Assembly (NCBI RefSeq): GCF_004361815.1
Contig: NZ_SNWA01000001.1
Location: 124,001 to 188,000, forward strand
Source: Paraburkholderia sp. BL10I2N1
Lineage (GTDB): Bacteria > Pseudomonadota > Gammaproteobacteria > Burkholderiales > Burkholderiaceae
Length of the DNA stretch: 64,000 bases
Direction: 5' to 3'
In this document: in pieces, positions 1 to 10,289 of the stretch
How the letters are laid out: each line of letters begins with the position of its first letter
How positions within the stretch are numbered: the stretch's first letter is position 1
Notes under the pieces: model-generated
What the model was told of the DNA's origin: nothing
The model's database searches: none
Seen by the model: only the letters and a program-made list of their open reading frames with translations
Position numbers and translations under genes: made by a program

Positions 1-2
1 CA

Positions 3-1079
3 CCCTCACGTTTCCGGTTCATCGACCTGTTCGCCGGCATCGGCGGCATTCGCATGGGTTTCGAGGCACAAGGCGGCGAATGCGTCTTCACGAGCGAATG
101 GAACGAATTCTCGAAGAAAACCTATTTGGACAACTACTGCAGCCGCCATTCCTTCATCGGCGACATTGTCTCGTTTCCCGCCGACGACGTGCCGGCTCAT
201 GACATCCTGCTTGGCGGTTTCCCGTGCCAACCGTTTTCGATTGCCGGGGTCAGCAAGAAAAACGCGCTCGGCCGGCCGCACGGCTTCGAGTGCACCACCC
301 AGGGCACGCTATTCTTCGATGTCGCGCGGATTATCGCGGCGAAGCGTCCGGCGGCGTTTCTGCTCGAGAACGTGAAGAACCTGCTGTCGCACGACAAAGG
401 CCGCACGTTCGACGTGATCCTGCAAACCCTGCGCGACGAACTCGGCTACGAAGTGCACTACCGGGTCGTCGATGGCCAACATTTCACACCGCAGCATCGG
501 GAGCGGATCATTATCGTGGGCTTTCGCGGCGAAACGAATTTTTCGTGGGACGACCTGCGTCTGCCGACAGAAGGTCCGCGCCTCGGCTCGATCCTGCATC
601 GGACGGATGGCAAGGAACCGGTACTCCCCTGGGACGGCGAGCGCTTCTTCGATCACGCCGCGCGACGCATCCAGCCGAAGTACACACTGACGCCGAAACT
701 ATGGGCTTATCTGCAGCACTACGCCGAGAAGCATCGTGCTGCAGGCAACGGTTTCGGCTTTGGCATGGCGTATCCGGAGAGCGTCACCCGCACGCTGTCC
801 GCGCGCTATCACAAGGACGGCAGCGAGATTCTGGTCCATCAGGGCCAAGGGCTGCGGCCACGACGGCTCACACCGCGCGAATGCGCGCGTTTGATGGGCT
901 TTCCGGACACGTTCCGGATTCCGGTCAGCGATACCCAGGCTTATCGCCAGTTCGGCAACAGCGTTGTGATGCCGGTGATGCAGGAAGTCGCCCGCATCAT
1001 GGCACCCCACGTGGAAGCGCTGCTTTCCGGCAGCGGGGCACTGGACGACACGCCGCAGGACGTCGCACTGGTGGCCTGA
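3..1079 (+). CDS. dcm: DNA (cytosine-5-)-methyltransferase, 5'-truncated by window edge
   Basis: Transfers a methyl group from SAM to C5 of cytosine in a specific DNA site. The reading frame is open to the window edge, so the true start lies upstream. Visible C5-MTase motifs in order: motif I FAGIGG (bases 30-47), the catalytic GGFPCQPFS (about 212-240), ENVKN (about 367), QHRERI (about 490-507), and the C-terminal motif with GNSVVMPV near 955. The family is certain; target specificity cannot be read from sequence. The stop codon overlaps the Vsr start by one base, the classic Dcm-Vsr pairing. No restriction endonuclease is visible on this side; one could lie upstream of the window. Confidence 0.93.
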   Translation, partial: PSRFRFIDLFAGIGGIRMGFEAQGGECVFTSEWNEFSKKTYLDNYCSRHSFIGDIVSFPADDVPAHDILLGGFPCQPFSIAGVSKKNALGRPHGFECTTQGTLFFDVARIIAAKRPAAFLLENVKNLLSHDKGRTFDVILQTLRDELGYEVHYRVVDGQHFTPQHRERIIIVGFRGETNFSWDDLRLPTEGPRLGSILHRTDGKEPVLPWDGERFFDHAARRIQPKYTLTPKLWAYLQHYAEKHRAAGNGFGFGMAYPESVTRTLSARYHKDGSEILVHQGQGLRPRRLTPRECARLMGFPDTFRIPVSDTQAYRQFGNSVVMPVMQEVARIMAPHVEALLSGSGALDDTPQDVALVA

Positions 1080-1525
1080 TGGTCGACGTCGTCGACGCGG
1101 CCACCCGCAGCCGGATGATGTCCGGCATTCGCGGCCGCAACACCAAACCGGAAATCCTGATCCGCTGCCTGCTGCATCGACGCGGGTTCCGCTTCCGTCT
1201 GGATGCCCGCGATCTGCCCGGCCGGCCCGACATCGTGTTGCCGCGCTACGGCGCCGTGGTCTTCGTGCATGGCTGCTTCTGGCACGGTCACGACTGTCAT
1301 CTGTTCAAATGGCCGCAGACGCGCCCCGAGTTCTGGCGCGACAAGATCGGCCGCAACCGCAGCAACGACGAACGCGCACAGCTCGCACTTCACGCGGGGG
1401 GCTGGCGCGTCGCCGTGGTGTGGGAATGCGCCTTGCGCGGCGCGAACCGGGACGTTGACGGCGTCATCCAGCGTCTCGCCGACTGGCTGCACAGCGACAT
1501 CGACGCGCTCGACCTGCGGGGCTGA
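1079..1525 (+). CDS. vsr: Very short patch repair (Vsr) mismatch endonuclease
   Basis: Nicks next to T:G mismatches that arise when 5-methylcytosine made by the neighbouring methyltransferase deaminates, starting very-short-patch repair. The 148-aa protein keeps the E. coli Vsr residues at equivalent numbers: catalytic Asp51 (GRPD), His69, and the zinc ligands Cys66, His71, Cys73 and Cys117, in the block VHGCFWHGHDCH. The ATG shares its A with the TGA of the methyltransferase, so the two are translationally coupled. A longer open frame upstream exists but runs inside the methyltransferase gene and lacks family similarity. Confidence 0.95.
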   Translation: MVDVVDAATRSRMMSGIRGRNTKPEILIRCLLHRRGFRFRLDARDLPGRPDIVLPRYGAVVFVHGCFWHGHDCHLFKWPQTRPEFWRDKIGRNRSNDERAQLALHAGGWRVAVVWECALRGANRDVDGVIQRLADWLHSDIDALDLRG

Positions 1526-1651
1526 CCGGTTTCGTCGTTGCACGCAGAAACCGCGCAGATTATTCGACATCCGGTGCTAAACTCGATTGATAAACCGACG
1601 GTCACCCGGGGCGTCCGCCCACTTTGAGACCATCTTCGAAGGAGACATCCG

Positions 1652-2155
1652 ATGGCTGATTTCCGACTCTGGTCCGATGAGTTTCCCACCAACGGCTTCA
1701 TGTCGAAGGCGCAGGAATACGACGACAAAGCATTTGGCTGCGCCGGCGAAAACATCTCGCCGGCGCTTCAGTGGGACGCGCCGCCACCCGAAACCCAAAG
1801 CTTCGCGCTGACCGTCCACGATCCCGATGCGCCGACTGGCAGCGGCTTCTGGCACTGGGTCGTCGTCAACATTCCCGCCGAAGCCCGTTCGCTGCCGCGC
1901 AATGCCGGCAAGGCCGACGGCAGCCTGCTGCCGCAAGGCGCGCTGCAGGTGCAAAACGACTACGGCACGGTCGGCTTCGGCGGCGCCGCGCCGCCGCGTG
2001 GCGACAGGACGCATCGCTATATTTTCCGTCTGCACGCGCTGAAGGTGCCGAATCTGCCGGTCAGCGCAGAGACCACTAACGCGGTTGCGCGCTTCATGAC
2101 GCACCTGAACGAAATCGACTCGACGACGCACACGGGTCTGTACGAGCTCAAGTAA
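1652..2155 (+). CDS. YbhB/YbcL-type Raf-kinase-inhibitor-like (PEBP) protein
   Basis: Cytoplasmic 167-aa protein of the phosphatidylethanolamine-binding family (bacterial YbhB/YbcL group); its biochemical role in bacteria is not established. The ligand-pocket signature DPDAP is at residues 57-61 and the second conserved segment GDRTHRY at about 117-123. No signal peptide is seen. The start is supported by an AAGGAGA ribosome-binding site about seven bases upstream. A TAAACT -10-like element lies near 1578. It appears to be a single-gene unit. Confidence 0.9.
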   Translation: MADFRLWSDEFPTNGFMSKAQEYDDKAFGCAGENISPALQWDAPPPETQSFALTVHDPDAPTGSGFWHWVVVNIPAEARSLPRNAGKADGSLLPQGALQVQNDYGTVGFGGAAPPRGDRTHRYIFRLHALKVPNLPVSAETTNAVARFMTHLNEIDSTTHTGLYELK

Positions 2156-2352
2156 CCGGACATCCGGGTACAGGCTCAGATCGAAGCGAGGCAGGAAGAC
2201 AATGCATCGTGTTCCTGCCTGATGCCTCAATGACCCAGGTGTGCATCGGGCGCCCTCGCCTGCAAACAAACGATAGAACGATGCGCGTACAACCCTCCTG
2301 TAAGGACGGTTCCGTACAATCGGGCGCTTCCTCACCCGCCCGATCCGTACCG

Positions 2353-3720
2353 ATGGCCGACGAACAAGGCTTGCCCTTGCCGCAACGTTACGGCGCCATT
2401 CTCGTCGTCGCGCTCGGCATCACGCTGGCGGTCCTCGATAGCGCGATCGCCAATGTCGCGCTGCCCACGATCGCGAGACATCTGCGCGCCAGCCCCGCTG
2501 GCTCGATCTGGATCATCAACGCCTATCAACTGGCGATCACCATCTCACTGCTGCCGCTCGCCTCGCTCGGCGACCGCATCGGCTATCGACGCGTCTATCT
2601 CTCCGGTCTCATTCTCTTCACAGTCGCGTCGCTCGGTTGCGCGCTCGCCCATTCGTTGCCGATGCTCGCACTCGCGCGCGTGATTCAGGGCTTCGGCGCC
2701 GCCGGGATCATGAGCGTCAACACCGCGCTCGTGCGCATGATCTATCCGCCCGATCATCTCGGCCGGGGCATCTCGATCAACGCGATGGTCGTGGCGATCT
2801 CGTCGGCCGTCGGCCCGACGGTCGCGTCCGCCGTGCTGGCCGTCGCGTCGTGGCCCTGGCTCTTCGCGATCAACGTGCCGATCGGCATCGCGGCCGTTAT
2901 CGGCGGCTTCAGGGCGTTGCCGCGCAACAAGCCGCACAACTCTCCCTACGACTATCTGAGCGCCGTCATGAACGCGTTCGTGTTCGGCCTGCTGATTTTT
3001 GCCGTCGACGGTCTCGGCCACGGGGAGCATCGCAGCTACGTGATTGCAGAGTTTGTCGCTGCCGCGGTGATCGGCTACTTCTTCGTGCGGCGGCAGTTGA
3101 CACAGCCGGCGCCGCTCCTGCCCGTCGACCTGCTCCGGATTCCGGTCTTCTCCCTGTCCATCGGCACGTCGATCTGTTCGTTTGCCGCGCAGATGCTCGC
3201 GTTCGTCTCGTTGCCGTTCATGCTGCAGGAGACACTCGGCTTCTCGCAGGTGCAAACCGGCCTGCTGATGACGCCATGGCCGTTCGTCATCATCTTCGCG
3301 GCACCGCTTGCGGGGATACTGTCGGACCGCTATTCCGCCGGGATACTCGGCGGCATCGGCCTCATCGTGATGACCTGCGGCCTGTTACTGCTGGCCACGC
3401 TCGGCGCACACCACGAGCCGTTCGACATCGCGTGGCGCATGGCGCTATGCGGTGCGGGCTTTGGCCTCTTCCAGTCGCCGAACAACCGCGCGATGCTGTC
3501 GTCCGCCCCGCGCGAACGCAGCGGCGGCGCGAGCGGCATGCTCAGCACGGCGCGGCTCACCGGCCAGACGCTCGGCGCCGCACTGGTCGCGCTCATCTTC
3601 GGCGTTGCCCCGCAACACGGACCCACGATCGCCCTGTACGTGGCAGTGGGCTTTTCGATTGTGGCGGCCATCGTCAGCATGATGCGCGTGGTGCAGCGCG
3701 GCACACCGGCTTCTGCCTGA
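2353..3720 (+). CDS. MFS multidrug-type transporter, DHA2 (14-TMS) family
   Basis: Predicted inner-membrane proton-driven exporter. The 455-aa chain has about 14 hydrophobic segments and carries the DHA2 signature LDSAIANVALP near its start and a GDRIGYRR loop typical of MFS motif A. The open frame reaches back to 2209, but a TACAAT -10-like hexamer at 2315-2320 would place transcription start just before the ATG at 2353, and the encoded upstream segment (Cys/Ser/Pro rich) looks untranslated, so 2353 is preferred. Substrate unknown. No adjacent regulator or membrane-fusion protein, and it converges with otsA. Confidence 0.85.
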   Translation: MADEQGLPLPQRYGAILVVALGITLAVLDSAIANVALPTIARHLRASPAGSIWIINAYQLAITISLLPLASLGDRIGYRRVYLSGLILFTVASLGCALAHSLPMLALARVIQGFGAAGIMSVNTALVRMIYPPDHLGRGISINAMVVAISSAVGPTVASAVLAVASWPWLFAINVPIGIAAVIGGFRALPRNKPHNSPYDYLSAVMNAFVFGLLIFAVDGLGHGEHRSYVIAEFVAAAVIGYFFVRRQLTQPAPLLPVDLLRIPVFSLSIGTSICSFAAQMLAFVSLPFMLQETLGFSQVQTGLLMTPWPFVIIFAAPLAGILSDRYSAGILGGIGLIVMTCGLLLLATLGAHHEPFDIAWRMALCGAGFGLFQSPNNRAMLSSAPRERSGGASGMLSTARLTGQTLGAALVALIFGVAPQHGPTIALYVAVGFSIVAAIVSMMRVVQRGTPASA

Positions 3721-3787
3721 AGCACGCAGACCGAGGGCCGCCGCGAAGATTGTCTTGCGCGGGTTCTGCGCAGTGGACGCCGGCTTT

Positions 3788-5212
3788 CTACGTCGCCGTC
3801 GCGTCCGCGAGCTTGACCGCCTTTGCCGTCACCGACGACGCCGTCGCCACGTTGCGCAGATCCGCAAGGAAGTTGTCGCGCCACACAGACAGGTTGTTCT
3901 CGCGCAGCGCGGCCATCATGTCCGCGTGACGCGCCTGCCGTTCCGCGAGCGGCATCGATAGCGCACGCTCCAGCGCCTCGGCCATCTGCGACAGATCGAA
4001 CGGATTCACGACCAGCGCGCCCGGCAACTGCTCGGCCGCGCCGGCGAACTGCGACAGCACGAGCACGCCCGGATCCGCCGGGTCCTGCGAAGCCACGTAT
4101 TCCTTCGCGACAAGGTTCATCCCATCGCGCAGCGGCGTCACGTATCCGACCTGCGACTGGCGGAATAGCGCCATCAGCAGACTGCGTTCGTACTTGCGGT
4201 TCAGATACTGGATCGGCGTCCAGTCGAGTTGTGCGAAACGACCGTTGATCCGTCCGGCTTCCCCTTCGAGGTTCTGCCGGATGCGTTGATAGGTGGCGAC
4301 GTCGGCGCGCGTCGGCGGCGCGATCTGCACCAGCGACACACGGCCGTGCCAGCCCGGCGCGTTCAGCAGCAGCCGCTCGAAGGCCTGGAAGCGTTCGACA
4401 AGCCCCTTCGAGTAGTCGAGCCGGTCGACACTCATGATCAGCTTGCGGCCGCGCATGCCGTCGCGCAGGCTGCGCACCGGCTTGCGGTCGATGAACTGCT
4501 CGGCTGCTCTCGCAATGGCGTCGGGATAGATGCCGATCGGATAGGCGGCGACCTTCAGGAAGCGGCCGTAGGCGTGCACCATGCCGTCTTCGCTTGATGT
4601 TCCGTGCCGCCCGCGTTCGATGTAGTCCACAAACGACTGGCGGTCCGCCTCCGTCTGGAACCCGACCACATCGAAGCTGCACATGCACTTGACGAGTTCT
4701 TCATGCGGCGGCACGGTGCGCAGCACTTCGGGGACCGGAAACGGAATGTGCAGGAAGAAACCGATGGGATTCTGCACGCCGAGGTCGCGCAGGCACCGCG
4801 CAAACGGCAGCAAATGGTAGTCGTGAACCCAGATGATGTCGCCCGGCTCCAGCAACGCCTTGAGCCGCCTGGCGAGCGTCACGTTGACGCGCAGATAGCC
4901 GGAATACTCCTGCCTGTCGTAGCGCGACAGATCATTGCGATAGTGGAAGGTCGGCCACAGCGTGGTGTTGGAAAAGCCGCGGTAGTACTGGTCATAGTCG
5001 CGTTTCGTGAGGCCCACGGTGGCGTATGTCACGCTGCCCTGCTTTTCGATGACGGGCGCCGACGGTTCGCCGACGATCTCGCCACTCCAGCCGAACCACA
5101 CACCACCGGTTTCCTTCAGCGCGTCCAGCACGCCGATCGCCAGACCACCGGCGGCCGGACGGCCTTCCTGGGTCGGTGCGACACGATTCGATACCACGAT
5201 CAATCTGCTCAT
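3788..5212 (-). CDS. otsA: Trehalose-6-phosphate synthase (OtsA, GT20)
   Basis: Makes trehalose-6-phosphate from UDP-glucose and glucose-6-phosphate, for osmotic and stress protection. The 474-aa protein begins MSRLIVVSNRVAP, the GT20 N-terminus with the substrate-binding Arg, and contains YYRGFSNTTLWP, IWVHDYHLL, the basic MSVDRLDYSKGL donor-site segment and LRDGMNLVAKEY. The chosen ATG is preceded by GAGGTGGAG about 6 bases away; an in-frame start five codons upstream has no such site. The phosphatase partner otsB is not adjacent, so the second step must be encoded elsewhere. Confidence 0.95.
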   Translation of the reverse strand: MSRLIVVSNRVAPTQEGRPAAGGLAIGVLDALKETGGVWFGWSGEIVGEPSAPVIEKQGSVTYATVGLTKRDYDQYYRGFSNTTLWPTFHYRNDLSRYDRQEYSGYLRVNVTLARRLKALLEPGDIIWVHDYHLLPFARCLRDLGVQNPIGFFLHIPFPVPEVLRTVPPHEELVKCMCSFDVVGFQTEADRQSFVDYIERGRHGTSSEDGMVHAYGRFLKVAAYPIGIYPDAIARAAEQFIDRKPVRSLRDGMRGRKLIMSVDRLDYSKGLVERFQAFERLLLNAPGWHGRVSLVQIAPPTRADVATYQRIRQNLEGEAGRINGRFAQLDWTPIQYLNRKYERSLLMALFRQSQVGYVTPLRDGMNLVAKEYVASQDPADPGVLVLSQFAGAAEQLPGALVVNPFDLSQMAEALERALSMPLAERQARHADMMAALRENNLSVWRDNFLADLRNVATASSVTAKAVKLADATAT

Positions 5213-5403
5213 TCGGCTCCACCTCATTCAGTTATGCATTGCATGCGGGGACATTCAGCGCCTGGGGTAATGCAAGTCGCGTGCCGCGTTGCACAAAATC
5301 GGCAATAAAAATGTGTGGAAATGTGACAAACGAACAAAACCGCGCCGCGCAATCCGCGCCGCGTAGAAGTTTTTTTTAACCCCCTTCCGCGCTCGTGGAG
5401 CGC

Positions 5404-5616
5404 TCAGGCGTCCTGTTCAGAACCGAGATCGCGCTGGTACTCAAGACCTTCGGGACGGGCGCCGCCCTGGTTGTGGTCACCGTCGGGCGGGGCGTGAGGT
5501 GCTGGCCGGTTCTGTGCCGCCGGATCGACGGCAGGAGGTGGGGCGCCCACTCCGCTTGCCGGGCGCGAATCGCGCTTCGAATGGCGGGCGGAGCGCCGCA
5601 ATGCAGGGTGTCTCAT
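5404..5616 (-). CDS. Small Pro/Ala-rich protein of unknown function
   Basis: Possible 70-aa protein starting MRHPALRRSARHSKR: a basic N-terminal third, then a Pro/Ala/Gly/Asp-rich low-complexity tail (PAPHAPPDGDHNQGG). I recognise no family and no signal peptide. The case for it is a GGAGG ribosome-binding site eight bases before the ATG and its position in a same-strand run of small genes upstream of otsA. Composition alone could be a shadow of GC-rich non-coding DNA, so this is a moderate call. Confidence 0.45.
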   Translation of the reverse strand: MRHPALRRSARHSKRDSRPASGVGAPPPAVDPAAQNRPAPHAPPDGDHNQGGARPEGLEYQRDLGSEQDA

Positions 5617-5669
5617 GTCGAAGCCTCCAACGGAAGGCCGCCACCGAAGCGGTGGCACTCAAAAATAGT

Positions 5670-5993
5670 CTAGCGTGCTGGACCGAAAATTGCCGGTAAA
5701 AACGTGGGCCGCCTTGTAACAAGTACATTAAAAGCTGGATGCGCTGAAGTGCGCCTCACTACACGGTGCGAGCGGACATAAATGTGAGGCGTCTGATTGG
5801 GTTGCGGCGGAGGATCGCCGATGGGTGGAGTCTCCGGTTCCGGAGGTTCGCGCGTCGGGTCTGGAGCCGGATCGGGCTGACCGGGCGGGTCGGGCTCAGG
5901 CGGCTCGTACGGTGTCGGCGGCTCGGTAGGCTCTGGCCGATGTGCAAAAAGCGACCCCGCATCGGATGTCACGAATGCATAGGGTTGTGGCAT
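5670..5993 (-). CDS. Small proline-rich PEP/PDP-repeat protein
   Basis: Possible 107-aa protein. After a short leader (MPQPYAFVTSDAG) come about 45 residues dominated by Pro, Glu and Asp in irregular PEP, PPEP and PDP units, then a basic tail. Such acidic polyproline stretches are usually extended spacers or periplasmic-spanning segments, but no membrane anchor or signal peptide is seen. A GAGGAG site eight bases before the ATG supports translation; an in-frame start 25 codons earlier has no such site. The two small genes 5404-5616 and 5670-5993 are same-strand and 53 bp apart. Function unknown. Confidence 0.5.
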   Translation of the reverse strand: MPQPYAFVTSDAGSLFAHRPEPTEPPTPYEPPEPDPPGQPDPAPDPTREPPEPETPPIGDPPPQPNQTPHIYVRSHRVVRRTSAHPAFNVLVTRRPTFLPAIFGPAR

Positions 5994-6104
5994 GAAAGGC
6001 TCCTCGTGCAGGTTCACCGTTTCAGGCAAGCCATATGCCGCCGCAAAAAAACGGGCCATCACGCACACGATAGCCCACTTCTTCGACTCGAGCTTCGCTG
6101 CGCC

Positions 6105-7511
6105 TCAGGCGTCGGCATCGCCCAACGCGCGAGACTCATCGTCTGCTTCGCCATCGGCGGTCCGGTTTGCATCATTGCCGTATTCGACGAGTCGGTTATA
6201 CAAGGTCTTCAGGCTGATGCCGAGAATCTCCGCCGCGCGCGTCTTCACGCCGCCGCACTGCTCCAGCGTCGCGAGAATCAGCTGACGGTCGGCCTCGGCG
6301 AGCGACGTGCCGAACGGAATCGTGACCGCCGTTCCCACCGCCGGCTTCGACAGTGAAATCTGCAACGGTACCGTCGCTGTGCTGTCCGAATCGGTGCCGG
6401 ACATGATGTGCGCACGCTGCACGTAGTTCTTCAATTCACGCACATTGCCCGGCCAAGGATACGAAAGCAGCATGTCTTTCACGGCATGCGGGAAGTGCTT
6501 CTTTGTGCCATGACGCTCGTTGAGCTCGTCGAGGAATGCCTGCGCCAGCAGTTCCACGTCCTTGCTGCGCTCGCGCAACGGCGGCAGGCTGATCGGGAAT
6601 ACGTTCAGACGATGGTACAGGTCAAGGCGCAGCTTACCTTCCAACACGGCCTGCTCTGGATCGCGATTCGTCGCGGCGATCAGGCGCACGTCGGTTTCGA
6701 TCTCCTTCGTCGTGCCGACGCGCATGAACATGCCCGTTTCCAGCACGCGCAGCAGCTTGACCTGCAACTCGATCGGCATTTCGGTGATTTCATCGAGGAA
6801 CAGCGTGCCACCGTTCGCGCGCTCGAAATAGCCCTTGTGCTGACGATCCGCGCCCGTGAACGAGCCGCGCTCATGACCGAACATTTCCGACTCGATCAGA
6901 TTGGGTGAGATCGCGCCACAATTCACAGCAAGGAAGGCATGCTTGCGACGCAGGCTCAGCTGGTGCACGGTCTGCGCGGCGACTTCCTTGCCCGTACCCG
7001 ATTCGCCGACCAGCATGACGGAAGCGGCCGTCGGCGCCACGCGGCTGATCTGGTCGTAGACCTCCTGCATGACCGGCGAATTGCCGAGCATCAAACCGAA
7101 ACGGCCCATCCGCCGCAGCTCGCCACGCAGTGTGCCGATCTCCGCCTTCAGGTCGCCCGCGCGCGGAAGTCGGCTCAGGATCGCCTTCACACGCTGCATG
7201 TTGATCGGCTTCACGAGGTAGTCGGTCGCGCCCATCTTCAGCGCGTTGACAGCCGACTCGACCGTCGCATGGCCGGTAATGACGATGACCTCGACGCCCG
7301 ATTGCGGATCGAGATCTTCGAACAGGTCGACCCCACTGCCGTCTGGCAGCTTGAGGTCGGTGAAAATGACATCCGGCGTTTGCCGGACCAGCTGGATGCG
7401 GGCTTCGCGCAGATCGCCAGCCGTGACCGTGGTCAGGCCATCCTCGGCGATGATGGTGGCGAGCGCCTCGCGGGTACCAGGATCGTCGTCGACAATCAAT
7501 ACGTGTGGCAT
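6105..7511 (-). CDS. NtrC-family sigma-54-dependent response regulator
   Basis: Activates RNA polymerase-sigma54 after phosphorylation. Domain order in 468 aa: receiver (phospho-acceptor Asp52, acidic DDD at 8-10, Lys101), AAA+ domain (Walker A GESGTGKE at 169-176, sigma54-contacting GSFTGA at 216-221, Walker [10 protein letters not shown] about 234-242), then a Fis-type helix-turn-helix ([17 protein letters not shown], about 425-441). GSFTGA replaces the usual GAFTGA; the same substitution occurs in the second activator at 8898-9956. No histidine kinase is adjacent, so the cognate kinase is unknown. Confidence 0.93.
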   Translation of the reverse strand: MPHVLIVDDDPGTREALATIIAEDGLTTVTAGDLREARIQLVRQTPDVIFTDLKLPDGSGVDLFEDLDPQSGVEVIVITGHATVESAVNALKMGATDYLVKPINMQRVKAILSRLPRAGDLKAEIGTLRGELRRMGRFGLMLGNSPVMQEVYDQISRVAPTAASVMLVGESGTGKEVAAQTVHQLSLRRKHAFLAVNCGAISPNLIESEMFGHERGSFTGADRQHKGYFERANGGTLFLDEITEMPIELQVKLLRVLETGMFMRVGTTKEIETDVRLIAATNRDPEQAVLEGKLRLDLYHRLNVFPISLPPLRERSKDVELLAQAFLDELNERHGTKKHFPHAVKDMLLSYPWPGNVRELKNYVQRAHIMSGTDSDSTATVPLQISLSKPAVGTAVTIPFGTSLAEADRQLILATLEQCGGVKTRAAEILGISLKTLYNRLVEYGNDANRTADGEADDESRALGDADA

Positions 7512-7852
7512 CTCGTCTCGAAGGCTTTAAAAGCGTTAGGGAAAACGCGCGGCGAGCGCACGGCAGACGATCCGGAGGCAAGCGTCCAGTCGCGGCTCAG
7601 GCTGGCGCAATGCGACATCGGCACACGCCAACCTGTTCATCCGGGCTCGCAGATTCGCCCGACCAAGTTCATATGACTTTGCTCATCGACGCATCAACGG
7701 GTTTATGAGCCGTGAAAAAGACATCGTGGTTGGTTTTCCACTATACAGAGTCATTACAGTCAATCGACAACATCTTATTGCGTCAGGGCGTATCGGCGCC
7801 AGCCCCGGCCGACCGCCTGAAACGGCCTTGGCCGGCGCCGCTTCTCAGCAGG
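7512..7852. other. Gene-free leader upstream of the sigma-54 response regulator
   Basis: The 341 bases between the small TM protein (stop at 7853) and the regulator start (7511) hold no convincing gene. Short open frames on both strands lack ribosome-binding sites. The segment 7700-7790 is less GC-rich than its surroundings and may contain the minus-strand promoter of the regulator, but I see no clear -24/-12 or -35/-10 pair. Confidence 0.5.
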
Positions 7853-8125
7853 TCAGCTATGCGGGAAAGGCCAGGCGTCGCCGGATCCGCCAGGGTGGGT
7901 TGAACCGTTCCCGCCGGCAGCGCCGGGCGCAGGCGGTGTCGCCCCCACCTGCATGCCGGGCGCCGTCTGCGTCGTGGCCGCAACCGCGCCGCCTTCGCCT
8001 TCCCAGCGGTTCAGATCGCGATTCAGATAGGTCTGGGACGCGCGATGCCGCTGCGCCCAGCGCCACGCGAGTACACTGCCTACGGCCACCAATGCACCGA
8101 AAATGCCAATTCTTGGTCGTGCCAT
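7853..8125 (-). CDS. Small single-TM membrane protein of unknown function
   Basis: 90-aa protein: MARPRIGIFGALVAVGSVLAW forms one N-terminal membrane segment, followed by a basic stretch (RWAQRHRAS) and a Gly/Ala/Pro-rich hydrophilic tail with no recognisable domain. A GAGGAG ribosome-binding site seven bases upstream supports the ATG. It follows the DUF883/YqjD-like gene after 38 bases on the same strand, so the two probably form an operon of small membrane proteins. Function not known. Confidence 0.65.
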   Translation of the reverse strand: MARPRIGIFGALVAVGSVLAWRWAQRHRASQTYLNRDLNRWEGEGGAVAATTQTAPGMQVGATPPAPGAAGGNGSTHPGGSGDAWPFPHS

Positions 8126-8163
8126 GTCGAACTCCTCGATAGCGCGAATCGGGATGTGAAGAC

Positions 8164-8481
8164 TCAGCGTGCCGCCAGCACACCCAGCAATAGACCCATC
8201 CCGGCGGCAATGCCTACCGCCTGCCAGGGGTTGTCGCGTACATAGCGATCGGTGTTGTCGGCAGCGACGCGATAGCGCTGCCTGGCTTCGGACTGCGCAT
8301 CGCCAAGCGCCGACTGCAGCGTATCGACGTGCATGCGCAAACGTTCGCGCAGCGCTTCGATACCCTCCCCCGGTACGGTGGATGCGAGCCGCAACATTTC
8401 TTCCGAGTCCGTCAACAGGACCCTGAGGTCCTCAACGATCTTCTGCTTGCCCAGTGCAAGCTGTACTGTGGTCTCGTTCAT
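8164..8481 (-). CDS. YqjD/ElaB-like (DUF883) membrane-anchored protein
   Basis: 105-aa protein with an amphipathic helical body (KQKIVEDLRVLLTDSEEMLRL onward) and a C-terminal anchor after DNPWQAVGIAAGMGLLLGVLAAR; the NPWQ-to-TM pattern is diagnostic of the DUF883/YqjD/ElaB/YgaM family. In E. coli these proteins tie ribosomes to the inner membrane in stationary phase; that role is inferred here. A GGAGGG site precedes; it lies 12 bases before the ATG at 8481 and 5-6 bases before an in-frame TTG at 8487, so translation could start two codons earlier. Confidence 0.88.
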   Translation of the reverse strand: MNETTVQLALGKQKIVEDLRVLLTDSEEMLRLASTVPGEGIEALRERLRMHVDTLQSALGDAQSEARQRYRVAADNTDRYVRDNPWQAVGIAAGMGLLLGVLAAR

Positions 8482-8516
8482 CTTCAAGAATTCCCTCCGT
8501 TCTGTTCAGGAATGCG

Positions 8517-8705
8517 TTATGCAGTGCAGCGTCGTGATGCACGGCGGGCTAAAGGTTCATGCAGCAATCCGCGGGCCTGCTCTTTCATGTCGATCCATTT
8601 GGGCACGTTGAGTTCCGGCGGCAACGACGGCAACGCGACAGCGCGCGTGAACCCGTAAGGATCCGGTCGATATTGCCGATTGTGCGCCGGAAACCCGTCG
8701 TTCAT
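8517..8705 (-). CDS. Possible small protein upstream of the DUF883 gene
   Basis: Possible 62-aa frame beginning MNDGFPAHNRQYRPDPYG and containing PPELNVPKWIDMKEQ. No family is recognised. It ends 35 bases before the DUF883-like gene on the same strand. The ribosome-binding site is weak (GAG only), and an alternative in-frame ATG lies at 8765. The internal section reads like real protein rather than Arg/Ala-rich shadow, but support is thin. If it is not a gene, the 416-base region 8482-8897 is a divergent promoter region for the DUF883 gene and the second sigma-54 activator. Confidence 0.3.
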   Translation of the reverse strand: MNDGFPAHNRQYRPDPYGFTRAVALPSLPPELNVPKWIDMKEQARGLLHEPLARRASRRCTA

Positions 8706-8897
8706 ACCGCTCAGGGTTCGCGCATCGACGATCCTCGATTGTGAGCCGCTATCGACTCCCAACATGCGCTCACGCACATTGCGGTGACCCGCGTGCGAGT
8801 GGTTAAATCGTATTTGTGAGATTACGAATCGATGCAGGCTCACGATTCGCCCCGAGCCTGCGCCGCTACAACGAAGAACGTTTGCAGGACACTCCAT

Positions 8898-9956
<1,059 letters not shown>

Positions 9957-10289
9957 CCGCGGCAGGCCGGCGTGTCCTGTCGGCACTATCCCGTCGCCCT
10001 GCTACGCAAGGGCCGCGCGCAAGCGGCAGCTTCGCGAATTGTTCAAGTTCTCATGCAGTGCGAAGCAGTACGTTTTGGCAGAAAACCACGCCACGCGCAA
10101 CGGCGCGAAGTACTTTCCAAAACGGAAAAGAGCCTGGAGAGAGCCCACAACATCTTTTGCAATTGTTTGCACTTGCCCACTGCCAATTACAAATCGCATC
10201 CTGCACAATGCTGCGGCGTAACACGATGCATTCGCGCGTCGTGTGACCGCCGCCTGAACACGAGGCATCAAGCCCCCGGCAGGCAGCGC
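9957..10289 (+). other. Intergenic region before the paired lipoprotein genes
   Basis: No gene is visible in these 333 bases. The last 120 bases are less GC-rich and hold promoter-like elements: TTGCAC at 10167-10172 and TACAAA at 10188-10193 (spacing 15, shorter than ideal). This is the probable promoter region of the lipoprotein pair. I saw no strong terminator after the sigma-54 activator. Confidence 0.4.

Noticed and set aside
1..1525. Complete restriction-modification system
   Set aside because: Only methyltransferase and Vsr are visible; no endonuclease in the window, although one could lie upstream.
3721..3787. Terminator between the MFS pump and otsA
   Set aside because: No stem with adjacent T-run could be found.
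9957..10289. Sigma-54 promoter (TTGGCAG...CACGCC near 10074)
   Set aside because: GG and GC elements are not separated by the required 10 bases.
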